A stretch of DNA of 6,567 nt from Synechococcaceae cyanobacterium (GTDB taxonomy: Bacteria > Cyanobacteriota > Cyanobacteriia > PCC-6307 > Cyanobiaceae): positions 1-6,567 of the forward strand of contig CANHGA010000116.1 of assembly GCA_947460085.1 (NCBI GenBank), given 5' to 3'. Each line of letters opens with the position of its first letter. Position 1 is the first letter of the stretch. A model generated the notes under the pieces. That model was given only the letters and a program-made list of their open reading frames with translations, searched no databases and had not been told where the DNA came from. Below are positions 1 to 5,886 of this stretch, piece by piece. A program made the translations under genes and the position numbers.

Positions 1-821
1 ATGTCCTGCTGCCAGGCGCGGCGGGTGAGCTGACCGAGGGTTTTGAGCTCCGCCAGCTGGGCGGCGTCGGAGGCGTCGTGCTGGCAGCCGGGCCGCAGGG
101 AATCGCCAAGGGAGAAGGTGCAGTCGTAGCGCTTGAAGATCTCGCAGATGTCGTCGAAGCGGGTGTAGAGCGGGTTCTGCTTGTGGTGATAGAGCATCCA
201 CTGGGCCAGGATCCCGCCGCCGCGACTCACGATGCCGGTGAGGCGGCCCTTCACCAGGGGCAGGTGCTCAATCAGCAGACCGGCGTGGATCGTTTGGTAA
301 TCAACGCCCTGCTGGCAGTGCTTCTCAATGATGTGCAGGAAGTCATCGGCGTCGAGCTTCTCGATCGAGCCGTGCACGCTTTCGAGGGCCTGGTACACGG
401 GCACCGTGCCGATGGGCACCGGCGAAGCTTTGATGATCGCCGTACGCACCTCATCGAGGTTGACGCCGCCGGTGGAGAGGTCCATCACCGTATCGGCGCC
501 GTATTTCACCGCCAGGCGCAGCTTGGCCACCTCCTCATCGAGATCGGAGGCGTTGGGGGAAGCCCCGATGTTGGCGTTCACCTTGCAACGGCTGGCGATA
601 CCAATCGCCATGGGCTCCAGGCCCGTGTGGTTGATGTTGGCCGGGATGATCATGCGGCCCCGGGCCACCTCCTCCATCACCAGCGATTCGGGCAGGTTTT
701 CCCGCTTGGCCACAAAGGCCATTTCTTCGGTCACCACCCCCTGGCGGGCGTAGTGCATTTGGGAATAGTTACCCGAGAAGCCAGGGGCTCCACGGCGCTT
801 CTCAATCCAGGCGCTACGCAT
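1..821 (-). CDS. thiC: Phosphomethylpyrimidine synthase ThiC, N-terminal part (3' end off window)
   Basis: ThiC is a radical-SAM enzyme that converts aminoimidazole ribotide to HMP phosphate, the pyrimidine half of thiamine, in the cytoplasm. The window holds the first 273 codons; the family is about 450-460 residues long in cyanobacteria. The protein starts MRSAWIEKRRG, as picocyanobacterial ThiC proteins do. Conserved blocks follow: RGRMIIPANINH (about 55-65), KVNANIGASPN (80-90), MDLSTGGVN (113-121), PVPIGTVPVYQALE (134-147), SRGGGILAQWM (199-209) and SLGDSLRPGCQHDASDAAQ (237-255). The C-terminal CxxCxxxxC motif that binds the 4Fe-4S cluster lies beyond the left edge, so an intact active site cannot be confirmed. 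No stop or frameshift is seen in the visible part. The start at 821 fits the family N-terminus, although no Shine-Dalgarno sequence precedes it. A TPP riboswitch in the leader indicates feedback control by thiamine pyrophosphate. Confidence 0.97.
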   Translation of the reverse strand, partial: MRSAWIEKRRGAPGFSGNYSQMHYARQGVVTEEMAFVAKRENLPESLVMEEVARGRMIIPANINHTGLEPMAIGIASRCKVNANIGASPNASDLDEEVAKLRLAVKYGADTVMDLSTGGVNLDEVRTAIIKASPVPIGTVPVYQALESVHGSIEKLDADDFLHIIEKHCQQGVDYQTIHAGLLIEHLPLVKGRLTGIVSRGGGILAQWMLYHHKQNPLYTRFDDICEIFKRYDCTFSLGDSLRPGCQHDASDAAQLAELKTLGQLTRRAWQQD

Positions 822-838
822 GATCGGGCTACGGCGAA

Positions 839-896
839 TAGGGGGTGCCTGCAAAGGCAACCGGCGGGGCGCAGCCTGAGATTCGTTTCACGGTCC
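839..896 (-). promoter_or_regulatory. Putative expression platform of the thiC TPP riboswitch
   Basis: This leader segment between aptamer and start codon can fold in two ways. A local hairpin occupies 862-844: stem TGCCT/AGGCA with a 4-nt loop, extended by GG/CC past one bulged base. Alternatively GGCACCCC-C-TA (849-839) can pair with TAGGGGTGCC (986-977), the 5' strand of the aptamer, giving ten pairs with one bulged C. A second possible pairing joins CTGCGCC (874-868) to GGCGCAG (914-908) within the aptamer 3' part. No U-tract follows the hairpin, so it is not a standard intrinsic terminator, and no Shine-Dalgarno sequence is visible for it to mask. The complementarity is seen in the sequence; its regulatory role is inferred. 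Confidence 0.5.
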
Positions 897-992
897 AGCT
901 CACTTCCCTGCGCCGGCATGACCCGGATCAGGTTCGGAGGGTGTGATCTCAGCCCTGGGCAGCAGTGACGCAGCCGGGCACCCCTAGTGACT
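897..992 (-). ncRNA. TPP riboswitch aptamer (THI element) upstream of thiC
   Basis: On the minus strand this has the conserved THI-box sequences in order. GGGGTGCC lies at 984-977. CTGAGAT, the pyrimidine-sensing loop, lies at 952-946. GAACCTGATCCGGGT lies at 935-921, and GCCGGCGCAGGGAAG at 917-903. The closing helix P1 pairs AGTCACT (992-986) with AGTGAGCT (904-897), with one bulged base. The RNA binds thiamine pyrophosphate and normally represses the downstream gene, here thiC, which begins 76 nt beyond the aptamer. The class assignment rests on motif matching by eye and is strong. Whether the switch works on transcription or translation is not decided by the sequence. Confidence 0.95.
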
Positions 993-997
993 CCCGA

Positions 998-1006
998 AAC
1001 TTAGCA
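998..1006 (-). promoter_or_regulatory. Possible extended -10 promoter for thiC
   Basis: On the minus strand the sequence reads TGCTAAGTT, an extended -10 element (TGn plus TAAGTT). Transcription starting 6-8 nt downstream would begin almost at the first base of riboswitch helix P1, which is what a riboswitch leader needs. The nearest -35-like hexamer, TTGTCT at 1023-1018, is only 14 nt upstream, which is too close. The assignment therefore rests on the extended -10 and its position only. Confidence 0.3.
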
Positions 1007-1045
1007 AGGACTTACGCAGACAAGCCGCTCAAGGCCGGATAGTGG

Positions 1046-1063
1046 CCGTACAATGTCCGTACA
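1046..1063 (+). repeat. Two CCGTACA direct repeats, 11 bp apart; candidate antitoxin operator
   Basis: CCGTACA occurs at 1046-1052 and again at 1057-1063. The repeat period is 11 bp, about one helical turn, and each copy contains the palindromic core GTAC. Ribbon-helix-helix antitoxins typically autoregulate their operon by binding short repeated half-sites on one face of the DNA near the promoter. The repeats overlap TACAAT (1049-1054), a plausible -10 hexamer, and the first possible ATG of the antitoxin gene. The repeat is a direct observation; its role as operator is inferred. Confidence 0.4.
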
Positions 1064-1361
1064 GAACCAGGGGCCCATGGCTGCCATCCCCACCCGATCC
1101 CGCGGCAAGCGCCTAGAAGTGCGCACCACAGAAGCTGATCGGCAACTCATTGATCGCGCCGTGACGGCGTGCAATACGGATCTCACCGATTTCGTCATTT
1201 CCAATCTGCGCCAAGCCGCCCAGCGCGTTTTGGCCGATCGCGAAGGGTTTCTGCTCGATTCAGAGGCCCTGGCTGCCTGGGAAACGATGAACCAAGCTCC
1301 AGCCCGCAGCCTCAAAGGCCTGCAACAGCTCATGGGCAGACCCTCTCCCTTCGATGGCTGA
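1053..1361 (+). CDS. DUF1778/TacA-type ribbon-helix-helix antitoxin
   Basis: This is a 102-residue protein resembling the DUF1778 (TacA) antitoxins paired with GNAT toxins. Residues about 19-55 form the expected ribbon-helix-helix: the strand KRLEVRTT, then helix ADRQLIDRAVTAC, a short turn, and the helix DLTDFVISNLRQAAQRVL. This part would dimerise and bind operator DNA. The C-terminal part contains DREGFLLDSEALAAWE, then PARSLKGLQQLM and a PSPF ending, typical of the segment that wraps and blocks the toxin. The toxin gene follows with an 8-bp overlap, so the pair is probably translated together. The start is uncertain. The outermost ATG (1053) is given here, but the in-frame ATG at 1077 has AGGGG just upstream and removes eight residues that do not look conserved. 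TACAAT, a possible -10, lies across the first ATG. Antitoxin function is assigned from family resemblance and genetic context. Confidence 0.87.
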   Translation: MSVQNQGPMAAIPTRSRGKRLEVRTTEADRQLIDRAVTACNTDLTDFVISNLRQAAQRVLADREGFLLDSEALAAWETMNQAPARSLKGLQQLMGRPSPFDG

Positions 1362-1875
1362 CCAGCTCTATCGGCGGCCCCGGCTGCTGGTGGGCACCGA
1401 TCTGGTGGATGGCTTCCGCTGCCAGTCGGATGAGCAAACCCAGTGGTTGCGAAGGCATGCCCATCAGGCAAGCGGCAGCGGCACCTGTCGCGTCTTTGTG
1501 GTGACACCCCCAGACAGCCCAGAGGTGGTTGCGTACTACAGCTGGTGCATGGCCAGCATCCAGATTGCCGACGCCCCACCACGGCTATGCCTTGGGGCAG
1601 GCCGCTATCCCCAGCCCATCGCCCTTCTGGCCAGGCTTGCCGTCCACAGCCGCCACCAGGGCAAAGGTCTCGGTGCAGGCCTATTGGCCGATGTGGTCGC
1701 CAGAACCGCTCTGGTTTCAGATGAGATCGGCTGCCGCGGCCTCTTGGTACATGCCGAAGACGAGAACGCCCGCAACTTCTACTGGCATCTCATCCCAGAC
1801 TTTGTGAATTCACCAACCGATCCCCTCCACCTGGTGCTGCTGCTCAAGGACATTCGGAAGAGTTTGAAAGGCTGA
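1354..1875 (+). CDS. TacT-type GNAT acetyltransferase toxin
   Basis: This 173-residue single-domain GNAT resembles TacT-family toxins, which acetylate the amino group of charged tRNAs and so stop translation. Family features seen are the N-terminal segment DLVDGFRC (16-23), where homologs carry HDLSGFDCG-like sequence, and LARLAVHSR (92-100). The acetyl-CoA pyrophosphate-binding motif R-x-x-G-x-G follows at 100-105, then LLVHAEDENARNFY (130-143), whose Tyr143 matches the catalytic tyrosine of the family, and the typical ending SPTDPLHLVLLLKDIRK (153-169). Nothing essential appears to be missing, so the toxin is probably active when free. It overlaps the antitoxin by 8 bp and has no obvious Shine-Dalgarno of its own, consistent with coupled translation. 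It ends 12 nt from the convergent HEAT-repeat gene. The preferred aminoacyl-tRNA target cannot be told from sequence. A GNAT with another substrate is possible, but the DUF1778 partner makes this unlikely. Confidence 0.9.
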   Translation: MADQLYRRPRLLVGTDLVDGFRCQSDEQTQWLRRHAHQASGSGTCRVFVVTPPDSPEVVAYYSWCMASIQIADAPPRLCLGAGRYPQPIALLARLAVHSRHQGKGLGAGLLADVVARTALVSDEIGCRGLLVHAEDENARNFYWHLIPDFVNSPTDPLHLVLLLKDIRKSLKG

Positions 1876-1887
1876 ATGCTCAAGCCA

Positions 1888-2490
1888 TCAGGCCTGCAAG
1901 CCGTTTAAGGCCGCCGCCACCACCCGGTGGTCGCTGTCGCCTTGCAGGTGCTGGAGCGCCGTGCGGGCCTGGTTGGTCAGGGCCGGATCCACCCCATCGG
2001 CCACCAGGCGGCCCAGGATTTCGGCGCCACCCACCCGCACCGTGCCGTCGCCATCGGCGATCGCCATGCCAGCGAGCTCCATGAGCCAGGCAGCTTCGAT
2101 CTCGTCCTGCTCGGCCAGGGCCGCCAGGATGCTGCAACGCACCAGCCACTGGCCATCGGCGGCAAAGGCATCGCGCACCAGGGGCCAGGCCCGCTCAACC
2201 GAATAGCTCACCAAGGAGTTGGCCGCCTCGGCCCGCACATTGGCGTCGTCGTCGCTTTGCAGGGCTCCCACCAGGGCCTGCCAGCCCTGCTCGTTCTGCT
2301 TCACCCCCAGCCCGGCGCAGCTGAGGGAGCGCACCATGAATTCCTCCTGCTCCAAACCCAAGAGCAGCAAAGGGATCGCCTGGTCCGCCGGCACCTGCCG
2401 CAAGCCCGCCAGGGCCGGCATCGAACGGCTCGGATCCCCAGAGGCGATGGCCTCCCGCAGGCGGTTGAGATCGGGCTCAGGGTTGCTCAT
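1888..2490 (-). CDS. HEAT-repeat protein, function unknown
   Basis: This is a 200-residue protein without signal peptide or membrane segment, built almost wholly of helical HEAT-like repeats. Clear units lie at about 37-66 (AIPLLLLGLEQEEFMVRSLSCAGLG), 68-99 (ending NVRAEAANSLVSY), 102-129 (ending WLVRCSILAALAE), 138-165 (TVRVGGAEILGRLV) and 173-199 (DHRVVAAALNGLQ). The repeated pattern VR-x-x-(A/G)-(A/S)-x-x-(L/A)-x-x-L is that of cyanobacterial HEAT proteins. Some relatives, such as CpcE-type lyase subunits and NblB, act on phycobiliproteins, but nothing here identifies that function; a protein-binding scaffold is all that can be said. The start at 2490 gives MSNPEPDLNRL and has GAGG three bases upstream. 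A longer frame upstream is low-complexity and overlaps the preceding gene. The first 14 bp overlap the end of the DUF3188-like gene, suggesting coupled translation as the last gene of the ruvB cluster. Confidence 0.85.
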   Translation of the reverse strand: MSNPEPDLNRLREAIASGDPSRSMPALAGLRQVPADQAIPLLLLGLEQEEFMVRSLSCAGLGVKQNEQGWQALVGALQSDDDANVRAEAANSLVSYSVERAWPLVRDAFAADGQWLVRCSILAALAEQDEIEAAWLMELAGMAIADGDGTVRVGGAEILGRLVADGVDPALTNQARTALQHLQGDSDHRVVAAALNGLQA

Positions 2491-2704
2491 GGACCTCATC
2501 GTGACGCAGGGCGGCCAGCAACTTGCGCCGGCGCCGGCGCCAGCTGAGGGTGCTCGTGACCAGCAAGCCCGACCCAATCAACAGCGCCGGAATCGCCTGG
2601 ACCCGGTCGCTGCCCTGGCGCTGCAACAGCACCACCAAGGCCAAACCAATCAAGAGCGGCGAAGAGAGGGCCAAAACCCCCTGCAAAACCTGGCGCTGCT
2701 TCAT
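2477..2704 (-). CDS. Small two-helix membrane protein, DUF3188-like
   Basis: This is a 75-residue protein with two hydrophobic helices at about 11-29 (VLALSSPLLIGLALVVLLQ) and 37-54 (AIPALLIGSGLLVTSTLS). The loop between them contains QRQGSDR. An arginine-rich stretch follows, RRRRRK at 56-61, which by the positive-inside rule should face the cytoplasm, putting both termini inside. Pattern and size fit the cyanobacterial DUF3188 family, which has no known function; this assignment is from memory. AAGGG lies seven bases upstream of the ATG, one of the better ribosome-binding sites in the window. The start is 10 nt after the amidohydrolase stop, and the last 14 bp overlap the HEAT gene. The reading frame continues far upstream, so automatic ORF calling from the longest frame would put the start inside the amidohydrolase gene and obscure this protein. 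Confidence 0.8.
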   Translation of the reverse strand: MKQRQVLQGVLALSSPLLIGLALVVLLQRQGSDRVQAIPALLIGSGLLVTSTLSWRRRRRKLLAALRHDEVHEQP

Positions 2705-2714
2705 GGCTGACCCT

Positions 2715-3914
2715 TCATGGCAGTTGCTCCATCCAGCGCAGCACGCTGCCGGTGAGCACCTTGATCCCCACCGCCAGCGCCCCTTCATCGGGGGCAAAGG
2801 TGCTGTTGTGCAAGGGCGCGCAGCCCGTCTTGCCGGCCACCCCCAGCCGAAACATCGTGCCCCGGGTGCCATCGAGCAGATGGGCAAAATCTTCCGCCCC
2901 AAGCGACGGCTGATCGAGCCACTGCACCTGCTCGCGCCCCAACAGCTCCTCCCCCACCGCCGCCACCAGGGCCGTGAGCTCGGGGTCGTTGTGCACGGGG
3001 GGGGAAATGCAGCGGTAGTGCACCCGGGCCTCACCGCCATGGCCTTTGCATAGGGCCTGCACGGTGTCTTCAATCCAGGCCGGCAGTTGGGCATGGAGTT
3101 CGGTGTCCAGGCAGCGCACCGTGCCCAGCAGACGCACGTGGTCGGCGATCACATTGAACGCCTTGCCGCCTTCAATTTTGCCAAAGCTGACCACCACGGG
3201 ATGGAGGGCATCGAGCTGGCGGCTGATCGCCTCCTGCAGGCCACTCACCACCCGGGCCGCAATCCAGATGGCATCGGTGGATTGGTGGGGCCGGGCGCCA
3301 TGGCCGCCCTCCCCCAGCACTTCCACCTCCAGTTCACCCGCTGCGGCCGTCAAGCTGCCGCTGCGCACGCCGATCGTGCCGGCCGCCAGGCTTGGGAAGA
3401 CATGGACCCCAAACAGGGCTTCCACCCCGTCCATGGCGCCATCGGCCCGCATCCAGGTGGCACCCTCCGCCGTTTCCTCGGCGGGTTGGAACAGCAGCCG
3501 CACCCGGGCCCGGATCTCCGAGGAATCGCTCTGCCAGAGCGTGCCCAAGAGCTGGGCCACGCCAAGGCCCACCACCGTGTGCATGTCGTGGCCGCAGGCG
3601 TGCATCAAGCCCTGGTGCACCGAGGCGTAATCCAGGCCGGAGCGCTCTTCCACCGGCAGGGCATCCATGTCCACCCGCAGGGCCACCAGGGGCACCCCGG
3701 GCCCCGACGGACCCAACTCCGCCAGCACCCCCGTTCGCCCCACCCCTTCGCGCACCTGCCAACCCCAGCGGCGCAATTCACCCGCCACCAAGGCGGCCGT
3801 TTGCTGCTCATGGCCACTGAGCTCGGGGTGGCGGTGGATGTGGCGCCGCAGCTGAATCAGCTCGGGCAGGGCCTCCTGAAGGGTTTGATCCAGCCCCAGG
3901 CTCTGCCAGCGCAT
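2715..3914 (-). CDS. M20D-family metallo-amidohydrolase
   Basis: This 399-residue protein belongs to the M20D group (N-acyl amino acid amidohydrolases, hippurate hydrolases, IAA-amino-acid hydrolases of the ILR1 type), which cleave amide bonds with two metal ions. Numbering from the GTG one codon upstream, likely metal-binding and catalytic residues are Cys108 and His110 in HACGHDMH, Glu147/Glu148 in FQPAEE, His172 in GVHVFP and His370 in APLHNSTF. The dimerisation domain contains GEGGHGARPHQSTDAI (202-217), and SFGKIEGGKAFNVIAD (244-259) is also typical. Length is normal. There is no signal peptide, so it should act in the cytoplasm. The natural substrate cannot be read from sequence. The ATG at 3914 is chosen because GGAG lies five bases upstream; GTG at 3917 is the alternative. 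The ATG shares one base with the TGA of the upstream TPR gene (TGATG), implying translational coupling. Confidence 0.93.
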   Translation of the reverse strand: MRWQSLGLDQTLQEALPELIQLRRHIHRHPELSGHEQQTAALVAGELRRWGWQVREGVGRTGVLAELGPSGPGVPLVALRVDMDALPVEERSGLDYASVHQGLMHACGHDMHTVVGLGVAQLLGTLWQSDSSEIRARVRLLFQPAEETAEGATWMRADGAMDGVEALFGVHVFPSLAAGTIGVRSGSLTAAAGELEVEVLGEGGHGARPHQSTDAIWIAARVVSGLQEAISRQLDALHPVVVSFGKIEGGKAFNVIADHVRLLGTVRCLDTELHAQLPAWIEDTVQALCKGHGGEARVHYRCISPPVHNDPELTALVAAVGEELLGREQVQWLDQPSLGAEDFAHLLDGTRGTMFRLGVAGKTGCAPLHNSTFAPDEGALAVGIKVLTGSVLRWMEQLP

Positions 3915-4726
3915 CACGACTCCAAGGCCAAAAATTGCTCGAGGGCTGCCACCGGCTTAGGGGGCCAGCGGCGCGTTTCCAGCAACCATTCTCCCTGGCG
4001 GTAGCGCGGATCCAAACCCGACGCCGCGGCCCAATTGCTCTCAGCCTCGCCCTTGGCCCCTTTCTGCCAGAGCAAGGCCGTCAGAGCCGCCCTGGCATCG
4101 GCAAACAGGGGGTAGCGGCGGATCAGGTTGCGCAATTCCCTTTCGGCACCGGCCAGGTCATCGAGCTGATAAGCGGCCAGGGCCGTGCTGGAGCGGGCCA
4201 TGGCAAAGCCGGGCCGGGCGTCGGCGGCCGCCTCAAAGGAGGCCCGGGCCGCCCGCCAATCCCCAAGCGAACCCTGCACATTGCCCAGGTTGTAGAGAGC
4301 GGAAGCCCGGGGTTCCCCAGCGGCCGCTTGCTCCGCTGGGGCAGGAAAGTGCTCCAAAATCCAGCGGTAGTCAGCCTCGGCCGCCGCCCATTGGCCCAGG
4401 GCCTCTTCGGCGGTGCCGCGGTTGAGGTGGGGATCGGGGTTATCGGGGGCCAGCTCCATCGAGCGAACTTGATCGGCAATCGCCGCCTGGGGATCGCCCA
4501 AGGCCAACTGCACAATGCCGCGGTTGCTCCAGGCCGCCGCATCGCTTGGGGCCCGCTCCAGCACCTGGTTCCACAGGGGCAGGGCCTGGGCGAAATCGCC
4601 GCTACGGCTGGCGCTGAGCGCCTGGTCAAACAGCTGGGGCACTGTCAATTGGGCTACCCCCACTGGAGCCAGCGCTAGTTGAACAGCCAATTGCACGCTC
4701 AGGAGCAGGGCGAGTAGGCCGCTCAT
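3914..4726 (-). CDS. Secreted or membrane-anchored TPR-repeat protein
   Basis: This is a 270-residue protein. Residues 1-25 form a hydrophobic leader (LLALLLSVQLAVQLALAPVGVA) that looks like a signal peptide with possible cleavage after VGVA, or a signal anchor, so the rest probably lies on the far side of the membrane. Tetratricopeptide repeats follow at about 28-61, 64-97, 98-130, 142-175, 176-209 and 210-243. The clearest carry W/Y-x-x-(R/L)G and A-x-x-(D/S)-(F/Q) signatures, such as AAWSNRGIVQLALGDPQAAI (65-84) and SALYNLGNVQGSLGDWRAA (142-160). TPR proteins bind partner proteins; no enzyme domain is present and no specific role is known to me. The ATG overlaps the ruvB stop by 4 bp (ATGA), so translation is probably coupled to ruvB. 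Confidence 0.88.
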   Translation of the reverse strand: MSGLLALLLSVQLAVQLALAPVGVAQLTVPQLFDQALSASRSGDFAQALPLWNQVLERAPSDAAAWSNRGIVQLALGDPQAAIADQVRSMELAPDNPDPHLNRGTAEEALGQWAAAEADYRWILEHFPAPAEQAAAGEPRASALYNLGNVQGSLGDWRAARASFEAAADARPGFAMARSSTALAAYQLDDLAGAERELRNLIRRYPLFADARAALTALLWQKGAKGEAESNWAAASGLDPRYRQGEWLLETRRWPPKPVAALEQFLALES

Positions 4727-5823
4727 GCCGCCGCATCCATCGGGTTGCCTTCAGGGGGCCAACCCAAATGCAACCGCCCGGCGGGGGTCACCATCCGGCC
4801 CCGGGGGGTGCGCTGCAAAAAGCCGAGTTGCAGCAGGTAGGGCTCCACCACCGATTCCAAGGTGGTTGCGTCTTCCCCCAGGCCGGCGGCCAGGGTGTCC
4901 AAGCCCACCGGCCCACCGCCATAGCCCTCCAGCACCAGGGTGAGCAGGCGTCGATCACTGGCATCGAGGCCCCGGCCATCGACCCGGTGCAGGCTCAGGG
5001 CCTGATCCACGAGATCAGCTCCGATGCGGCCATGGCCCTGCACGGAGGCCACATCCCGCACCCGCCGCAGCAATCGGTTGGCAATCCGGGGCGTGCCCCG
5101 GCAGCGCCTGGCGACCTCCAAGGCCGCATCCGAGTCCAACTCCAGCTGCAAGAGCCCCGCCGCCCGCTGCACAATCGCCTGGAGATCCTCGAGGCCGTAG
5201 AACTCCAGCCGCTGGATCAGGCCAAAGCGATCCCGTAGCGGCGAACTCAGCGAGCCCGCTTTGGTGGTGGCCCCCACCAAGGTGAATGGGGCCAGGGGCA
5301 GGGTGCGGGTGCGGGCCGTGGTGCCCTTGCCCACGGTGAGATCGAGGCGAAAGTCCTCCATGGCCGGGTAGAGGATTTCTTCGGCGACCCGGTTGAGCCG
5401 GTGGATCTCATCGATGAACAGCAGCTCCTGGGGCTGGAGGTTCACCAGCAAACCCACGATGTCGCGGGGGCGCTCCAGGGCCGGGGCACTGGTGATGCGG
5501 CAGCGCACGCCAAGTTCTTCGGCCAGCACCAGGGCCATGGTGGTTTTGCCCAGGCCCGGGGGGCCATAGAGCAGCACGTGGTCGAGGGCTTCCTGACGGC
5601 AGCGGGTGGCCTCAATGGCAATGCCCAGCACCTGCTTGAGCTCGCTTTGGCCGATGTAGTCGGCCAAGCGCTTGGGCCTGAGGCTGTCTTCCCGGGCAGG
5701 GGCCTGTTCCTCGATCGGCGCTGGATCCACCAGCCGCGGACTCTCCATCGCCTGGGACGCCATGGGCTTGGTCACCCGGGGGCGGCCACCGGAGGCAGGA
5801 GATCCCGAGGAAACAATCGCCAT
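4723..5823 (-). CDS. ruvB: Holliday junction branch migration ATPase RuvB
   Basis: RuvB is the hexameric AAA+ motor that, with RuvA, drives branch migration of Holliday junctions in recombinational repair. The 366-residue protein shows Walker A GPPGLGKT (87-94), Walker B LLFIDEIH (134-141), the TVGKG beta-hairpin region that contacts RuvA (163-182), sensor 1 GATT (184-187), the arginine finger in SPLRDRF (Arg197), sensor 2 GTPRIANR (Arg246) and the C-terminal winged helix with GGGPVGLDTLA (302-312). All motifs appear intact. A serine/proline-rich N-terminal extension of about 45 residues precedes the conserved RPKRLADYIGQ, making it longer than the E. coli protein (336 residues); cyanobacterial RuvBs commonly have this. 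The ATG at 5823 (MAIVSS) agrees with that pattern. The frame continues upstream but would overlap smpB. No Shine-Dalgarno is apparent. It heads a five-gene minus-strand cluster. Confidence 0.97.
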   Translation of the reverse strand: MAIVSSGSPASGGRPRVTKPMASQAMESPRLVDPAPIEEQAPAREDSLRPKRLADYIGQSELKQVLGIAIEATRCRQEALDHVLLYGPPGLGKTTMALVLAEELGVRCRITSAPALERPRDIVGLLVNLQPQELLFIDEIHRLNRVAEEILYPAMEDFRLDLTVGKGTTARTRTLPLAPFTLVGATTKAGSLSSPLRDRFGLIQRLEFYGLEDLQAIVQRAAGLLQLELDSDAALEVARRCRGTPRIANRLLRRVRDVASVQGHGRIGADLVDQALSLHRVDGRGLDASDRRLLTLVLEGYGGGPVGLDTLAAGLGEDATTLESVVEPYLLQLGFLQRTPRGRMVTPAGRLHLGWPPEGNPMDAAA

Positions 5824-5886
5824 ACAGCGAGGGTACCGGGGGCTATCTAGGGTCGGGAAGATCTCGGCGACGCAAGCGCAGCAGCA
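5824..5886. promoter_or_regulatory. Divergent ruvB/smpB intergenic region with candidate shared -10
   Basis: These 63 bp must carry the start signals for both ruvB (minus) and smpB (plus), unless the promoters lie within the genes. The only AT-rich patch is CTATCTAG at 5843-5850. It gives TATCTA on the plus strand and TAGATA on the minus strand, both -10-like. No good -35 hexamer lies 16-18 bp from either. The two promoters may therefore overlap, but this is a weak inference. Confidence 0.3.

Noticed and set aside
78..968. Long plus-strand open frame of 296 codons opposite thiC and its riboswitch.
   Set aside because: It is antisense to a well-conserved ThiC and runs through the riboswitch; its translation is low-complexity and rich in H, G, A and V, as expected for the complement of a GC-rich gene.
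1001..1582. Minus-strand open frame of 193 codons over the toxin-antitoxin genes.
   Set aside because: It is antisense to two overlapping genes that match known toxin-antitoxin families, and its translation has no recognisable domain.
1876..1887. Possible bidirectional terminator between the convergent toxin and HEAT genes.
   Set aside because: The gap is 12 nt, and I see no stem-loop followed by a T-run on either strand.
2057..2064. A GCGATCGC octamer, the HIP1 sequence abundant in many cyanobacteria.
   Set aside because: I noticed only this one copy in 6.5 kb, inside a coding region, which gives no evidence of a functional repeat here.
2491..2577. A 29-codon upstream extension of the HEAT-repeat gene.
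   Set aside because: It is Ala/Gly/Ser-rich low-complexity sequence overlapping the DUF3188-like gene in another frame. The ATG at 2490 has GAGG upstream and gives a sensible N-terminus.
3087..4004. Plus-strand open frame of 305 codons across the amidohydrolase gene, and similar ones at 1927-2547, 3935-4678 and 4768-5238.
   Set aside because: All are opposite genes with recognisable domains and motifs, and have no recognisable motifs of their own. High GC makes stop codons rare in these frames.
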